28,917 nt of DNA from Discostella pseudostelligera. Taxonomy: Eukaryota; Bacillariophyta; Thalassiosirophyceae; Thalassiosirales; Thalassiosiraceae. The position numbers and the translations under genes are program-made. Below are positions 9,333-18,960 of this stretch, piece after piece. The stretch is taken from NCBI GenBank assembly GCA_036940085.1, contig JALLBK010000247.1, positions 1 to 28,917 of the forward strand, in the 5' to 3' direction. Within the stretch, counting starts at the first letter, position 1; each line of letters opens with the position of its first letter. The notes beneath the pieces are model-generated. The model saw only the letters and a list, made by a program, of their open reading frames with translations, ran no database searches and was not told the origin of the DNA.

Positions 9333-10012
9333 GATGATGTGACGTCCAATGTATCACTCTTGATCGGTACTTCCCACTTAATTGATTTCAGGCTTGATTT
9401 ACACGCCCATTCCGAGTTCATAGCAACAACATGTGCGTCGGTCGTAATCCTATCGTCAGCCGACCTCTTCCTCCTTCTTTGTTGTTGTGAGCTTCTTGTT
9501 TTGAAGCCTCTTGAGCCGTCGTTGCTCGTAGGGGTACCATACGATTGCATGCAGCAATTTTTTCATGTGCAAAAGCCGAGTGCCCAAAGCGGCAGAGAGA
9601 ATTGCAGACAGAAGGAGTCGCAACGTCAGACGAGCTGCTCCGAGAAAATGAACCATATTCTGAGAGTCGTTTCGTTTATATTATTTCCTACGTAGCAGAC
9701 CTCACATAGTATGTGGAAACATATCATAGATAGTATTAATTCCTAAATATGTGGAATTTAAATTTCTCCAAAATTGGATTCTTGGTTTACCAAACTTTCC
9801 GTTCGTACACATCTTTCAAGCCACTTTCTCACAATTTCTTCTTGAGTCCAACAGCTTCCAACAACTTCTCCACAAGGACCCCAGCGAGGGACAGACGAGG
9901 TTCTTTCGCCCCTCGCTAAGATCTTCGCAGATCTTCGCTCTATCAAATTCTCAAACTTCAAAATTCTTCCACCACCTCGCTCGTCATTCGTCATTATTTT
10001 TTGATTTTGAAC
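9333..10012. other. Divergent promoter region, CTL and PNP genes
   Basis: 680 bp between two divergent start codons. Contains a perfect 10-bp tandem duplication at 9919-9938 and T/C-rich runs near the PNP start. No E2F/E-box module was found. A 66-codon frame (9456-9656, minus) with a hydrophobic, basic N-terminus (LTLRLLLSAILSAALG) lies here; it has no family match that I know and is not called as a gene. Confidence 0.6.
9919..9938. repeat. 10-bp tandem duplication before PNP
   Basis: Two perfect copies of AGATCTTCGC, about 75 bp before the PNP start, probably in its 5' leader. Confidence 0.85.
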
Positions 10013-11287
10013 ATGACCATGACGGCCTCGACGACACCTACGCGGCCGCTCCTCGATCCAAGTCACGTGCCCTATCGTCTCGCAGCATCCTACATCCTCT
10101 CCCAACTCGAGCTTCACTCCATTCAACCACCCAAAATCGGTATCATTTGTGGTTCTGGCCTCTCGAATTTATCCAATGCTCTCGACAATGACGACGACGA
10201 CGATTTCATTTCTTCCCCTTCGTCATCGTCGTCTACGGGTGTCAGCAGCAGCAGCAGCAGTCACAAACTACGCAAGAAATTAACCATTCCCTACTCTTCC
10301 ATACCTCACTTCCCCTCTCACTGCACCGTGACGGGCCACGCCGGCGAATTAGTAGTGGGCACCCTCCACTCCATACCCACCATTTGTTTCCGCGGTAGAT
10401 TTCACAGCTACGAAGGCCACTCTATGGACACGGTCGTCTTACCCGTCAAAGTTATGCGTTGTCTCGGCGTGCAGCTTGTTCTCGTTACCAATGCAGCTGG
10501 TGGATTAAAAGACAATTATGCAGTGGGCGATGTAGCCGTCATTCGAGATCATATCGCACTGCCACTTTTGGCCGGGAAGAATCCATTGGTTGGTCCCAAT
10601 GATGAAGAATTGGGTCCACGATTTCCTCCCACGAGTAATTTGTATGATGCATCGCTGCAAGATATTGTTGTTCGGGTGGCAACGAACCTACAATTTCAAC
10701 AACATTTGCATTTGAATGCCACCTATGCATTCGTCAGTGGTCCACAGTACGAGAGTAAGAGTGAATGTGCCATGTTGAGATTGCTTGGTGCCGATGCTGT
10801 GGGCATGTCGACGGTACCGGAGATATTGGCTGCGCATCATGCTGGTATGGCTGTACTGTGTTTGAGTTTGATTACGAATAAGGTGGTGTACTTTGATGAA
10901 CCGATTGCGGAGAATGGGAAGAAGACGAAGAAGAGTATTCCCGTCAATAGTAGCAGTCATGCAAATCATGAGGAGGTATTGCAAGCCGTGAATAGTCGGG
11001 GAGAGCAAATGGTACAACTTGTTGCGGGGGTTATCCAAAAGATTGGAGAGGATTATCTTCCGTTAATGGATGAGTTGAATCCCATTTGCTTGGATACGAA
11101 GGGGAGGGTCGTTGGAGGCAATAGTGCAAATGTCGATAAGAAGAGACTTAGTTTGATGACCTTTTGTCCATATCATATGGTGAAGGGGGTATTGTCTGTA
11201 CCAACCCATTGCTTAATCATGGGCGGCGTCCTGCTGGCTGCCGGCGCTGTGCTTGGTTCGCGTATGGGTACGGCGGGAGCGAAATGA
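10013..11287 (+). CDS. PNP: Purine nucleoside phosphorylase (inosine/guanosine type)
   Basis: Phosphorolysis of purine nucleosides to free base and ribose-1-phosphate (purine salvage). Single exon, 424 aa from the ATG at 10013; the frame upstream has no ATG, and a second ATG two codons on is also possible. The trimeric PNP signature is clear: IGIICGSGLS (phosphate loop), TGHAGELV, RFHSYEGH, VTNAAGGL, SGPQYESKSECAML (base-binding Glu), GMSTVPEI and LSLITNKV (base-binding Asn). A Ser/Asp-rich insert of about 30 residues follows the phosphate loop. The family is usually about 290 aa. Here about 80 residues are added at the C-terminus, ending in a hydrophobic stretch (CLIMGGVLLAAGAVLG, about 400-415) and a short basic end, like a tail anchor. 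It converges on the SLC10A7-like gene. Confidence 0.92.
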   Translation: MTMTASTTPTRPLLDPSHVPYRLAASYILSQLELHSIQPPKIGIICGSGLSNLSNALDNDDDDDFISSPSSSSSTGVSSSSSSHKLRKKLTIPYSSIPHFPSHCTVTGHAGELVVGTLHSIPTICFRGRFHSYEGHSMDTVVLPVKVMRCLGVQLVLVTNAAGGLKDNYAVGDVAVIRDHIALPLLAGKNPLVGPNDEELGPRFPPTSNLYDASLQDIVVRVATNLQFQQHLHLNATYAFVSGPQYESKSECAMLRLLGADAVGMSTVPEILAAHHAGMAVLCLSLITNKVVYFDEPIAENGKKTKKSIPVNSSSHANHEEVLQAVNSRGEQMVQLVAGVIQKIGEDYLPLMDELNPICLDTKGRVVGGNSANVDKKRLSLMTFCPYHMVKGVLSVPTHCLIMGGVLLAAGAVLGSRMGTAGAK

Positions 11288-11355
11288 ACATTGGGGTGCT
11301 AGGCTATTGACGAATATTATGAACGAAGAAAACATGAATTGGATAACAGTGTATA

Positions 11356-11385
11356 TAGAAAGGAAGCGTCTAGAAAGGAAGCGTC
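11356..11385. repeat. 15-bp tandem duplication downstream of PNP
   Basis: Two perfect head-to-tail copies of TAGAAAGGAAGCGTC in the 205-bp convergent gap between the PNP and SLC10A7-like stop codons; probably in the PNP 3' UTR. Confidence 0.9.
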
Positions 11386-11492
11386 TAATACATGGTTTTA
11401 GTGAAATGATGACTGTCGCTCTCTTTCTCTATCATGATCTTTTTGATATCACGTCATAACCGCAGCATTCCTTACTCTCTCTGTCCCACACA

Positions 11493-13027
11493 TCATCTCT
11501 CCTCACTTACTCCCGTGAATTGTTTGAAATACGGCACAACGAAGGATCCAATCAACAATTGAATCGGATGCACAAGCATTATCGGTGCACAGTACGATGC
11601 TAGATTGGAACTACCCGAAAATATGGTATTAATGAGCGGTAACCCAAAGGCAAGTGTCTTGTGTGATGCACAAAAGGTTGCTGCTACTGCATCTCTGCCT
11701 GCTTTCATCGTTGTTGTCGTCGTCGTCGATGTTTTGTTGACTCCGCCAGAGTAGCGAAAGATGGAAAAGAATGCAAACAAAGCACCGAGATGCAGCAGTG
11801 GCAACAGTATTAACAGAGCAATCGCGTGTGTCAAGTCCAACCCTAACCCTTTCGAGAATGCATTACAAAATGCATTCCATACTATGCCGAGGAGGACAAT
11901 CTGAAAACGACGACAGGTAATGTATACAAATGTGCATTCGTTTGTGATTGAGAAGAAGCAAAAAATGTACGAACAATGCACACTGGGGATGCAATGGGCT
12001 ATCGAAAGAGAGAATGCGTGGTGCAAATAATGTTTTCTCTCACCTCCTGAAATCTCTTGAAGAACTTGGACCGCTTCTCGTACAAATCCTTTATTGGCGT
12101 CGCCCGTAAAGCTTGGCCAACGGCTAGGCGAGGAGGATTCAGTTGAAATGGCGATGAGACGAAACTCAATAGAAGAGACCCATTCTACCATATTACCCTT
12201 CCTGTGCGATTCTTGGACTCACCTACAGGTAACACAACTTTGCCACACAGCTTATTCACCATGTCCAAAAATGGTAGATTGATTTCTCGTTTGCCCAAGA
12301 ACAGTATCAACAGCGCCGGAGTGATAAATATACCAGCCACGTTGCTCGTCACTGCATTACATAGCGAACATGCCACATTCCCACCCGAGGTGGATGTTAG
12401 CACCACACACATGTTGATTGTAGTAGGGAGGCATGTCAGTATCAACAGTCCATCGATGAGAGGCGGCGGTAGGACGTTGAAAGTCCCCAGTACTTTTGTC
12501 AATGGTAGGCCAATGCAAAATGGCCACACTGCAAATGTAGCAAATTGTATCGCCATGTTCAATGATACATTCGAGATAGCATCTGATAGTTCCGATAGAC
12601 GCAAACTCAATCCTGAAAGTAGGAAGATGGTAGCCACTCCATATTGACCAATGAAGAGTTCTGGATGGAGGATGCTGCCATTTTTCCCCAGCCATGGGAA
12701 TCGTTTGGCGAATGTAACTGCAACAACCATGCCGAGTGGGAAGAATTGTTTTGATGCGAATAATTTAGCCTTTTGTATGATGATCGATAATGATGGTGTC
12801 GATGATGACGATGATGTTGTGAAGCGGCTGTTGTCGTCTACTCCACCACCTTGGACGGCATGGTGATGAGGACAGATGTTCGTGTCAATGCAACGCCTGC
12901 GCCGTCCTGCTTTCACGACAGCGGGCTCGACGACAGCAGTGTGGACGGGAAGGAAGGCGTTTGATGTTGACGCAAACGATGATGCTGCGGTAATCGCGAC
13001 GACTAAAGTCGCATTCAGATTCTTCAT
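11493..13027 (-). CDS. SLC10A7/BASS4-like membrane carrier, probably plastid-targeted
   Basis: SBF-like transporter related to animal SLC10A7 and plant plastid BASS4; the transported solute is unknown. Inferred exons: 13027-12223, 12123-12044, 11900-11493. Phases agree and give 430 aa. The 80-nt middle exon reads [20 protein letters not shown], the family's loop after VVLPV. Conserved parts: [47 protein letters not shown], and in exon 3 [20 protein letters not shown] and [13 protein letters not shown]. The N-terminus is a signal-peptide-like stretch ending SNA-FLP with Phe25 at the predicted +1 site, as in the diatom ASAFAP motif, followed by a basic, acid-poor stretch (transit-peptide-like). 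That suggests the plastid envelope; this part is inference. An E2F/E-box set lies upstream at 13206-13354. Confidence 0.88.
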
Positions 13028-13656
13028 CTTGGTGAATGATGAATGTTTTGTCGGTTGGCTTCTGCTCCGTCACGAAAATGCACGTTCCCATACGCAATAT
13101 TTGCAGTAGAACTTGTAATTACTTGGAAGAGATAGTTGCGGCACTTGCACTTGCGATGATCCGAATCTTGCCATGGTGTTGATGGTTGTTTGGTATTGAT
13201 GGCGCTTCCCGCCAAAACTAGTCTGAGACTGAGTCACCACCGTTGACAGACAGATAGAGACAAGAAATGAGTCACCGTCGACGGACAGTAGTCACCACGT
13301 GGAAGTAAAAGTGCAGTCGAGTCGACGTGGAAGCTTGTAACTGTCCCACGTGACGAAGCCCGCCTGTGCAGTATGCAGTATGAGAGGATTGAAGACAATT
13401 GAAGAAGTAGGAGTATCTACTCCTAGTAGATTGGCTTCCGATGGTAGAGCAGATCAAGAGTTATAAGTTGTAATGGTGTTGTTATCAAACATTTATGAGC
13501 TGCTGTACATCTTGAAGTATCAGGAAGTGTCCATGGTTGTGAATTCCTTTGCACCCGAGAGCCTTCCATAGGTAGCCTTCATCTCGCGCTGATAGAATTT
13601 TGCGGCATGATAAAATTCCGTGTGCACATATACAGATATGCTACAACCCTAGGAAA
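13028..13656. other. Intergenic region upstream of SLC10A7-like gene
   Basis: 629 bp between two minus-strand genes. The part nearest 13027 should be promoter of the SLC10A7-like gene and holds the motif set at 13206-13354. The part nearest 13657 is the 3' flank of the CLEC16A-like gene. No credible ORF was seen. Confidence 0.65.
13206..13354. promoter_or_regulatory. E2F-like site and G-boxes before SLC10A7-like gene
   Basis: TTCCCGCCAAAA (13206-13217), CCACGTGGAAG (13295-13305), TCGAGTCGACGTGGAAG (about 13317-13333) and CCCACGTGAC (13345-13354). The words CACGTGGAAG and TCGAGTCGA are shared with the LSM4 array, so this is a looser copy of the same module, about 180-330 bp before the start codon. 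Confidence 0.55.
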
Positions 13657-16600
13657 TCAGCTCGTGAACAGTGCCGTACTCAATCTCTCTCCGCGCCTGG
13701 CTCTCGCCTTGGCAATCTTGGCGGATAATACTTTCCGAGCTCGTTCCCCGGCATGGTAATCCTCGAACCAGAGGTCCATTCTACTGCGAGTCAGACGCAG
13801 CCCATTTGGTCCCAGATTGGAACCACCGCCCCCTCTTCCTCCTCGCCTAGATGTGGCTGATGCAGCAGACGAATCGACGACAAAAAGCGGTGGTGGGCGC
13901 GGGTCCAGCGAGGTATGCGATACAAGTAACCGCCGTGCTGAGTTCGTTTTGTCATTTGCAGCCGACGACGCATCCCTCCTGAACGAAAGGCACGCTAGTT
14001 TGCACGATGCAACTACGCGGCCCTCTCCACCGGCAGCAGACGTGCCGTCGCTCCCGGGCTCGGCAAAAATCGCCCACTTCCCGAAGACGACTAGGTAAAG
14101 GCTTTGCCATCGTATACCCTCATTGGATATGCACGTCCGACCAGTGAAGAGAGAAGAGGAGGCGGGCGACGTCACCTCGATGACGCAAGGGAATGCAGCT
14201 CTGCCGACAAGGCCCACCGCCGATCCGTATTCTGGTGGTGTCGCCATCGATGTAGAATCGTTGGATGATTCGTTATTTCTTCCTGACGACGATGGTGATT
14301 CGCACTCGTCCAGCATGGCGATAGTGAATTTCGACGAGATAGGCGCGAGCGAGGAGGAAACTTCCTCTTGTTCTTGCAGGCTATCGTCGTCGTTTCTGCT
14401 ACGATTCGATGAGATGTATGACAACCTCCTCCGCGGAGGTGCATTTTGCTGTCCTCCCTCCTCGTCGTTATCAATTACAGGACACAACATTTCCATAAGC
14501 TTCCCGTGGAATGCATCCAAATACAGGCACGCCAGGGCCCACGAAGCAGCGCAGTGGAAAGACGTGTTGAACTCTGATTCGGTGGCGACGACCATATTGT
14601 CGACGACCATTGTACTCTCGCAAAGGAGAACACATGCCTCGGTAAGCGACATGGCCGTCAGCACTTCCAATCCATATCGATATCTTTCGTCCAGAGCATC
14701 ATCTTCTTCGCAACATTCCTTTAGATAGCAAACATTTTCGACAACGCTAATTGTGGATTTACCTGCTCGATCAAAGAAGAATCGATCAATCAACCAGTTG
14801 TCGAGATATTGTTTGTCCACGAGAGCGCTCGGCCTCCTCTCGGTCGTCGGCGTCGCATCAGTGCTTTCCGCTTCTCCTTCTCGAGATTTGGCGTCCAATT
14901 GGGAGGGAATTGCCATTAAGAATTTGGCAGCATCATGACGGATTGATCCGACTAAATCTTTGGCAAAACTAATGTAGACTGGTCTATTGGATATTACATC
15001 CATCAGCGTTCGTGCGGCCACTGTGTTGAACTTGACCTTCCACCAGCCATCGTAAGTGACGAGTGTGTTGACTATCGAGAGGCAAAGACATTTCAGTGTT
15101 TCTTCTTCTGAATCAGATCCCATGGAACTACTATCATCAGCTCTAGGAGTGGCAATCGCAACAGGAGTACTGTCATTTTCTCCATCTTTCATCGGCGAGA
15201 ATATGATCCTTTGGATGGTGGAACTGCCCACGGACAAAACTGCCGCGTGTATCAGGGCCGTAGCCAACGGCTGAAGAACTACCATCTCAGCAGATCCCGA
15301 TATCGACGAGAGAAGTACCTGACGGTAGGGATTAAGGCGTGTCATTGTAGCTCCAGATGATAATATCTCCTCGGTTAATTCGTCACCACTTGGTTTTTGC
15401 TGATTAGCACAACTATGCCGAAGGATATCCACCAAACCCGGGGCCAGGATGAAGACCTGCTGACTATTGCTGGTGGTATTAGTAGACCTTTCATCAAAAT
15501 TGTTTTCGTTACTGTCTTCGGTCCCAAAGGAGTATACATTTGCTCCGAACTGAAGTGGCTCGCCGTATTCCACAGACTGTCGCTCTTGACTCGCATCCGT
15601 CCGAATTTCCACTATCGAGTCATCTCTGGAATTACTCGATACATCGTTGATTTTCTCTTTCTCCTCCCTCCTCGGTTTTGCAGCTCTGCTCCTGCCACCG
15701 CCGCTGCCTCTTCGCAGTGTTATTTGCGGTCGAGATCGGACGACTGGCTGGCCCCCAGAAGGTCGAGGCGAAAGCGGGTGTAGCAATGCCACGAGGAGAA
15801 GGTGGCGAAACGTCTGATTGGTTATCGTTCGAATGACGAGGGATAGGCCGTAAAGTGCGGTCTTCGCTGGTGCAAGGTCCTGTTGGGGTGTTCGGGTAAA
15901 ATTGGGACTTGCAGTTGCGGTGGTAGCACCGCCATCGGCAGAAAATGCTGTTGAGCACAATATTGAGGAGAATGGAGCGGACGACTGGATGGTGATAATT
16001 GCGGACAAGTTCTTCTCCTCAAGTGCTGCATTTGTGTCATTATCATTCTCCGCCACCACATCTTTTCCTTGTTGTACCATAGCATCCATATCCTTCCCCC
16101 GTGATGATGAGTAACGATGAATCGGCAACAACAATGGCTGCAACATCATTGGATATACAAATGTTGCGAGTAGCATTTCAATCACCTGCTCACTCAGCGA
16201 AATCAAGCCGACCTTCAGAAAATCGTCCAGGAGCAACAATTCATCCTGCACATTAGCGACAAGGTTTTGCATTGCACTGCATAGACGTGCTCGTTCTGCT
16301 GCTCGACGTTGCTTGCGGATGTTGATTTTTTGCTGCTTCTTTCTTTCCTCCTGCTCATTGACGTCCCTAGAGGCGGTGGTAGCGGTGGTCGACGATATCT
16401 TATACGATGGTGCAGATGATCTGGTATCAGTTGTCGTTGCCACCGCTGCTGTCGTCGAGGAAGTCGAGACAGAAGCAGAATCATCGATCGCATTGTCACC
16501 CTCGATTCTGCTGTTGTCCTTATCCCACTCCTCCAGCATGCGTACCATCCCCTCCACTTGCCCAAATTGTGTTGTCAATCTGACGCAGAGCGGCGATATC

Positions 16601-18960
16601 AAGTCGCTTACGCGTGTGGGGTGGCATGCGTACTCGGCGATGGCAATGCGATCTTGTAGTGGCAATACGGGAGGATTTTTGTGCAATAGCCCCGTGGGAG
16701 TTGACGTGGGCAATGATGTGTTCCGGTGTCGATGTTGTCGCTGTTGGCGTTGCTTTTGTTTTTTGTGCCTACGTTCCTCGCGTCGTTCATCATCATTATC
16801 TTCCGTTGTATCACCTTCTTCCATTCGTCTTCTACATTCATCGTCCTCGACTTCACTGTTACCGGTATCGTCGTCACTGCACGCGTTCGCCGCTTCCTCA
16901 TCTACATCGTCATCTGTGAGATCATTATCATCAACTACACTCTCGTTATCAGTATCAACATCAATATGATGGTACGTCACCAACCGCAAAATGTTCATGC
17001 ACACACTCATCGCCGTTATTCTGACAAATGGATCATCGAGGTGGCGATTTCCATCCTCCTCTTCTCCTGATGAAGAGGATGGTGTTGAAGAAGAAGTTGG
17101 CATGAGTACAAGAGGAGAGCAAAATTCCAAGGCACGCGCGTAAAGTGGAAATTCCACCTCCTTCTCTCCACTTCTATCTTTTTCATCCTTCGTCGTCGCT
17201 GATGTTGTGGAGGTAGTGGTTGGATAGGAAAGAAAGAATTGCAGTGTCTCGGCATTCACCCTCATGGCCAAACCTTTCAGGAAACTAACAAAGTGGGTAG
17301 TCAGTTCGGATATCTCTTGCTGGTGGCGTTGTTGACGATGCCGCCGTCGCTGTTGCTGCTGTTGCTTCAGGAGTTGATGTTGTTGTTGCTGCTGCTGTAG
17401 GTGATGCAGCTGCTGTCCCCACTTCCTTCCGGCGGTGGTCACCGCAGCCGTAGCCGCCGCTGCCGCAGCCACGTCCTTCTCATCTGCATCCGCCTCCTCA
17501 GCGGCACACGCCCGCTTATATGCATCCAAAGGCAATCCAATTAAATCATTAACGACATTGTTAGATAATAGTAAATACAATGATGTCGCACGACAAACAT
17601 TCTGTATTAGGATGGATGCGCTTTGTACTGCCTGAGTAGCTATGGAGAGTGGTGGGAGCAGCAGTGGTGGTGGCAGCGGCGGTGGTGGTTGTGTAGAAGG
17701 AGGAGGAGAAGATGGCAGATTTTGTTGTCGAGATTGCGGTTGGGGTCGAGGCAGAGGATGCGAAGTTGGAGTATAAGATGGGTTATCAAATGCCGATCCG
17801 GTCACAAGCCCAACAATCTTTGATAGCACATTCCTCTCACAGAATAATTCGAATGATGCAATATGATGCGGAAGTATTCGGGCTGCGTCATCGACATAAT
17901 TATCCTCCTCCGCCTTCTTCTCGTCATCGTGAGAATCCTCGTTCTCGCCATTGAGCTCTTCGTTTTGTCGTTTGAATTCGTCGTTACTAGTTGTAGATTG
18001 TGATTTCCTCTTCATGTCATCGTCATTGGCATTGTCCAACTTGTTAGGGACGTGAACCTCTCCATCAGCATCATCCGTGTTTGAAACATCATTATCATTT
18101 ATTTCCCTCTTTTTTCTCCGATCTTTTCTCCTTTGCTCTTCCTCCAACCTGGACGATTCCAACACCGCTGCCAATTCTTCGTCGAGTGCACCCGCCCTCC
18201 GTTCCGACAATGCCACAATTTCTGCAGATCGACGCAAGCATTCAATTATTTCATTTATATCTGTGGGGTGGATATCTAAGAATTTTGCAGAACGCGTTGG
18301 TATGGTAGTAGTTGTTGATGGTGATGGTGATGAAGTTGGTGGGGTAGGTGCTGCTGCTGCTGCAGATGATGCTGTCGATGTTGAAAGTCTTGGAGATGGG
18401 TCTTCATCAACATGGTCGTTTCCGTCCTCATTCTTGACACTGCAATTGTTTTTCGTAGTGTCGTAATTATCAGAGTCTGTTCTAACACTGCAGTCGCTTT
18501 CGTCATCATCAGCATTGTCGATGCCCCCCTCCTGGTTGTTGTCGACGAGAACAGCAGCATTGCCAATATTTTTGGCACTGTCACCCACGCAGTTACTGTC
18601 GTCATGTTCAACATCAACAGCGCCTTTGTCTTCCTCTTCCGTCTGAGACTGCGACATCAGTGGCAACTGTGGCTGAGGAGGACATTCTGAAAGCAACTGC
18701 GTCGTAATCGGAGGGGGAGCTATCTTGACCAATAAATGATCCAATTTGTCCAAGATGGTGCGTAATTCCTCGAGCATTTTGGATGCCTCCTCCATTGCAT
18801 TATTGGCCTCATCTGACGAAGATAAATTATTTCGTCGTTGATTCTGTCTGGCGGAGGTTCCATTTGATGCCACTGCCCACTGATCAGGAGAAGTCGGTAA
18901 TGACGATGGCGACGCCGTCTCAGTCGCAGGGGCTCGACGGCCGTAGTAGCGTGCAAACAT
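13657..18960 (-). CDS. CLEC16A: CLEC16A/GFS9-like FPL-domain protein, very long
   Basis: Homologue of animal CLEC16A/Ema and plant GFS9/TT9, which act in endosomal traffic, Golgi function and autophagy. Single exon, 1767 aa, about twice the usual size. FPL core seen in pieces: INEIIECLRRSAEIVAL (about 230), FELFCERNVLSKIV (about 365), ATSLYLLLSNNVVNDLIG (about 458-475), THFVSFLKGLAMRVNAETLQ (about 553-573) and DPFVRITAMSVCMNILRL (about 641). A conserved helical part follows (ACHPTRVSDLISPL, about 775; LLLLDDFLKVGLISLSE, about 908). Poly-Gln/His, Ser and acidic inserts separate these and account for the extra length. The last 160 residues begin EGIRWQSLYLVVFGKWAIFA and end in a basic helix, resembling a PH-like fold (inference). 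Divergent from ALG14. No intron is needed. Confidence 0.84.
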   Translation of the reverse strand: MFARYYGRRAPATETASPSSLPTSPDQWAVASNGTSARQNQRRNNLSSSDEANNAMEEASKMLEELRTILDKLDHLLVKIAPPPITTQLLSECPPQPQLPLMSQSQTEEEDKGAVDVEHDDSNCVGDSAKNIGNAAVLVDNNQEGGIDNADDDESDCSVRTDSDNYDTTKNNCSVKNEDGNDHVDEDPSPRLSTSTASSAAAAAPTPPTSSPSPSTTTTIPTRSAKFLDIHPTDINEIIECLRRSAEIVALSERRAGALDEELAAVLESSRLEEEQRRKDRRKKREINDNDVSNTDDADGEVHVPNKLDNANDDDMKRKSQSTTSNDEFKRQNEELNGENEDSHDDEKKAEEDNYVDDAARILPHHIASFELFCERNVLSKIVGLVTGSAFDNPSYTPTSHPLPRPQPQSRQQNLPSSPPPSTQPPPPLPPPLLLPPLSIATQAVQSASILIQNVCRATSLYLLLSNNVVNDLIGLPLDAYKRACAAEEADADEKDVAAAAAATAAVTTAGRKWGQQLHHLQQQQQQHQLLKQQQQQRRRHRQQRHQQEISELTTHFVSFLKGLAMRVNAETLQFFLSYPTTTSTTSATTKDEKDRSGEKEVEFPLYARALEFCSPLVLMPTSSSTPSSSSGEEEDGNRHLDDPFVRITAMSVCMNILRLVTYHHIDVDTDNESVVDDNDLTDDDVDEEAANACSDDDTGNSEVEDDECRRRMEEGDTTEDNDDERREERRHKKQKQRQQRQHRHRNTSLPTSTPTGLLHKNPPVLPLQDRIAIAEYACHPTRVSDLISPLCVRLTTQFGQVEGMVRMLEEWDKDNSRIEGDNAIDDSASVSTSSTTAAVATTTDTRSSAPSYKISSTTATTASRDVNEQEERKKQQKINIRKQRRAAERARLCSAMQNLVANVQDELLLLDDFLKVGLISLSEQVIEMLLATFVYPMMLQPLLLPIHRYSSSRGKDMDAMVQQGKDVVAENDNDTNAALEEKNLSAIITIQSSAPFSSILCSTAFSADGGATTATASPNFTRTPQQDLAPAKTALYGLSLVIRTITNQTFRHLLLVALLHPLSPRPSGGQPVVRSRPQITLRRGSGGGRSRAAKPRREEKEKINDVSSNSRDDSIVEIRTDASQERQSVEYGEPLQFGANVYSFGTEDSNENNFDERSTNTTSNSQQVFILAPGLVDILRHSCANQQKPSGDELTEEILSSGATMTRLNPYRQVLLSSISGSAEMVVLQPLATALIHAAVLSVGSSTIQRIIFSPMKDGENDSTPVAIATPRADDSSSMGSDSEEETLKCLCLSIVNTLVTYDGWWKVKFNTVAARTLMDVISNRPVYISFAKDLVGSIRHDAAKFLMAIPSQLDAKSREGEAESTDATPTTERRPSALVDKQYLDNWLIDRFFFDRAGKSTISVVENVCYLKECCEEDDALDERYRYGLEVLTAMSLTEACVLLCESTMVVDNMVVATESEFNTSFHCAASWALACLYLDAFHGKLMEMLCPVIDNDEEGGQQNAPPRRRLSYISSNRSRNDDDSLQEQEEVSSSLAPISSKFTIAMLDECESPSSSGRNNESSNDSTSMATPPEYGSAVGLVGRAAFPCVIEVTSPASSSLFTGRTCISNEGIRWQSLYLVVFGKWAIFAEPGSDGTSAAGGEGRVVASCKLACLSFRRDASSAANDKTNSARRLLVSHTSLDPRPPPLFVVDSSAASATSRRGGRGGGGSNLGPNGLRLTRSRMDLWFEDYHAGERARKVLSAKIAKARARRGERLSTALFTS
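17330..17415. repeat. CAG/CAA-type trinucleotide tract in CLEC16A-like gene
   Basis: Impure CTG/TTG repeats on the plus strand encode Gln/His/Arg-rich protein on the minus strand (residues about 515-545), inside the conserved FPL domain. Length may vary between alleles. Confidence 0.8.

Noticed and set aside
17330..17415. Possible frameshift at the CAG/CAA tract
   Set aside because: The frame is open on both sides and the conserved FPL segments before and after it are in the same frame.
16215..18690. Plus-strand frames within the CLEC16A-like gene
   Set aside because: Low-complexity antisense of Ser/Asp/Gln codons; the 1767-codon minus frame contains the conserved FPL domain.
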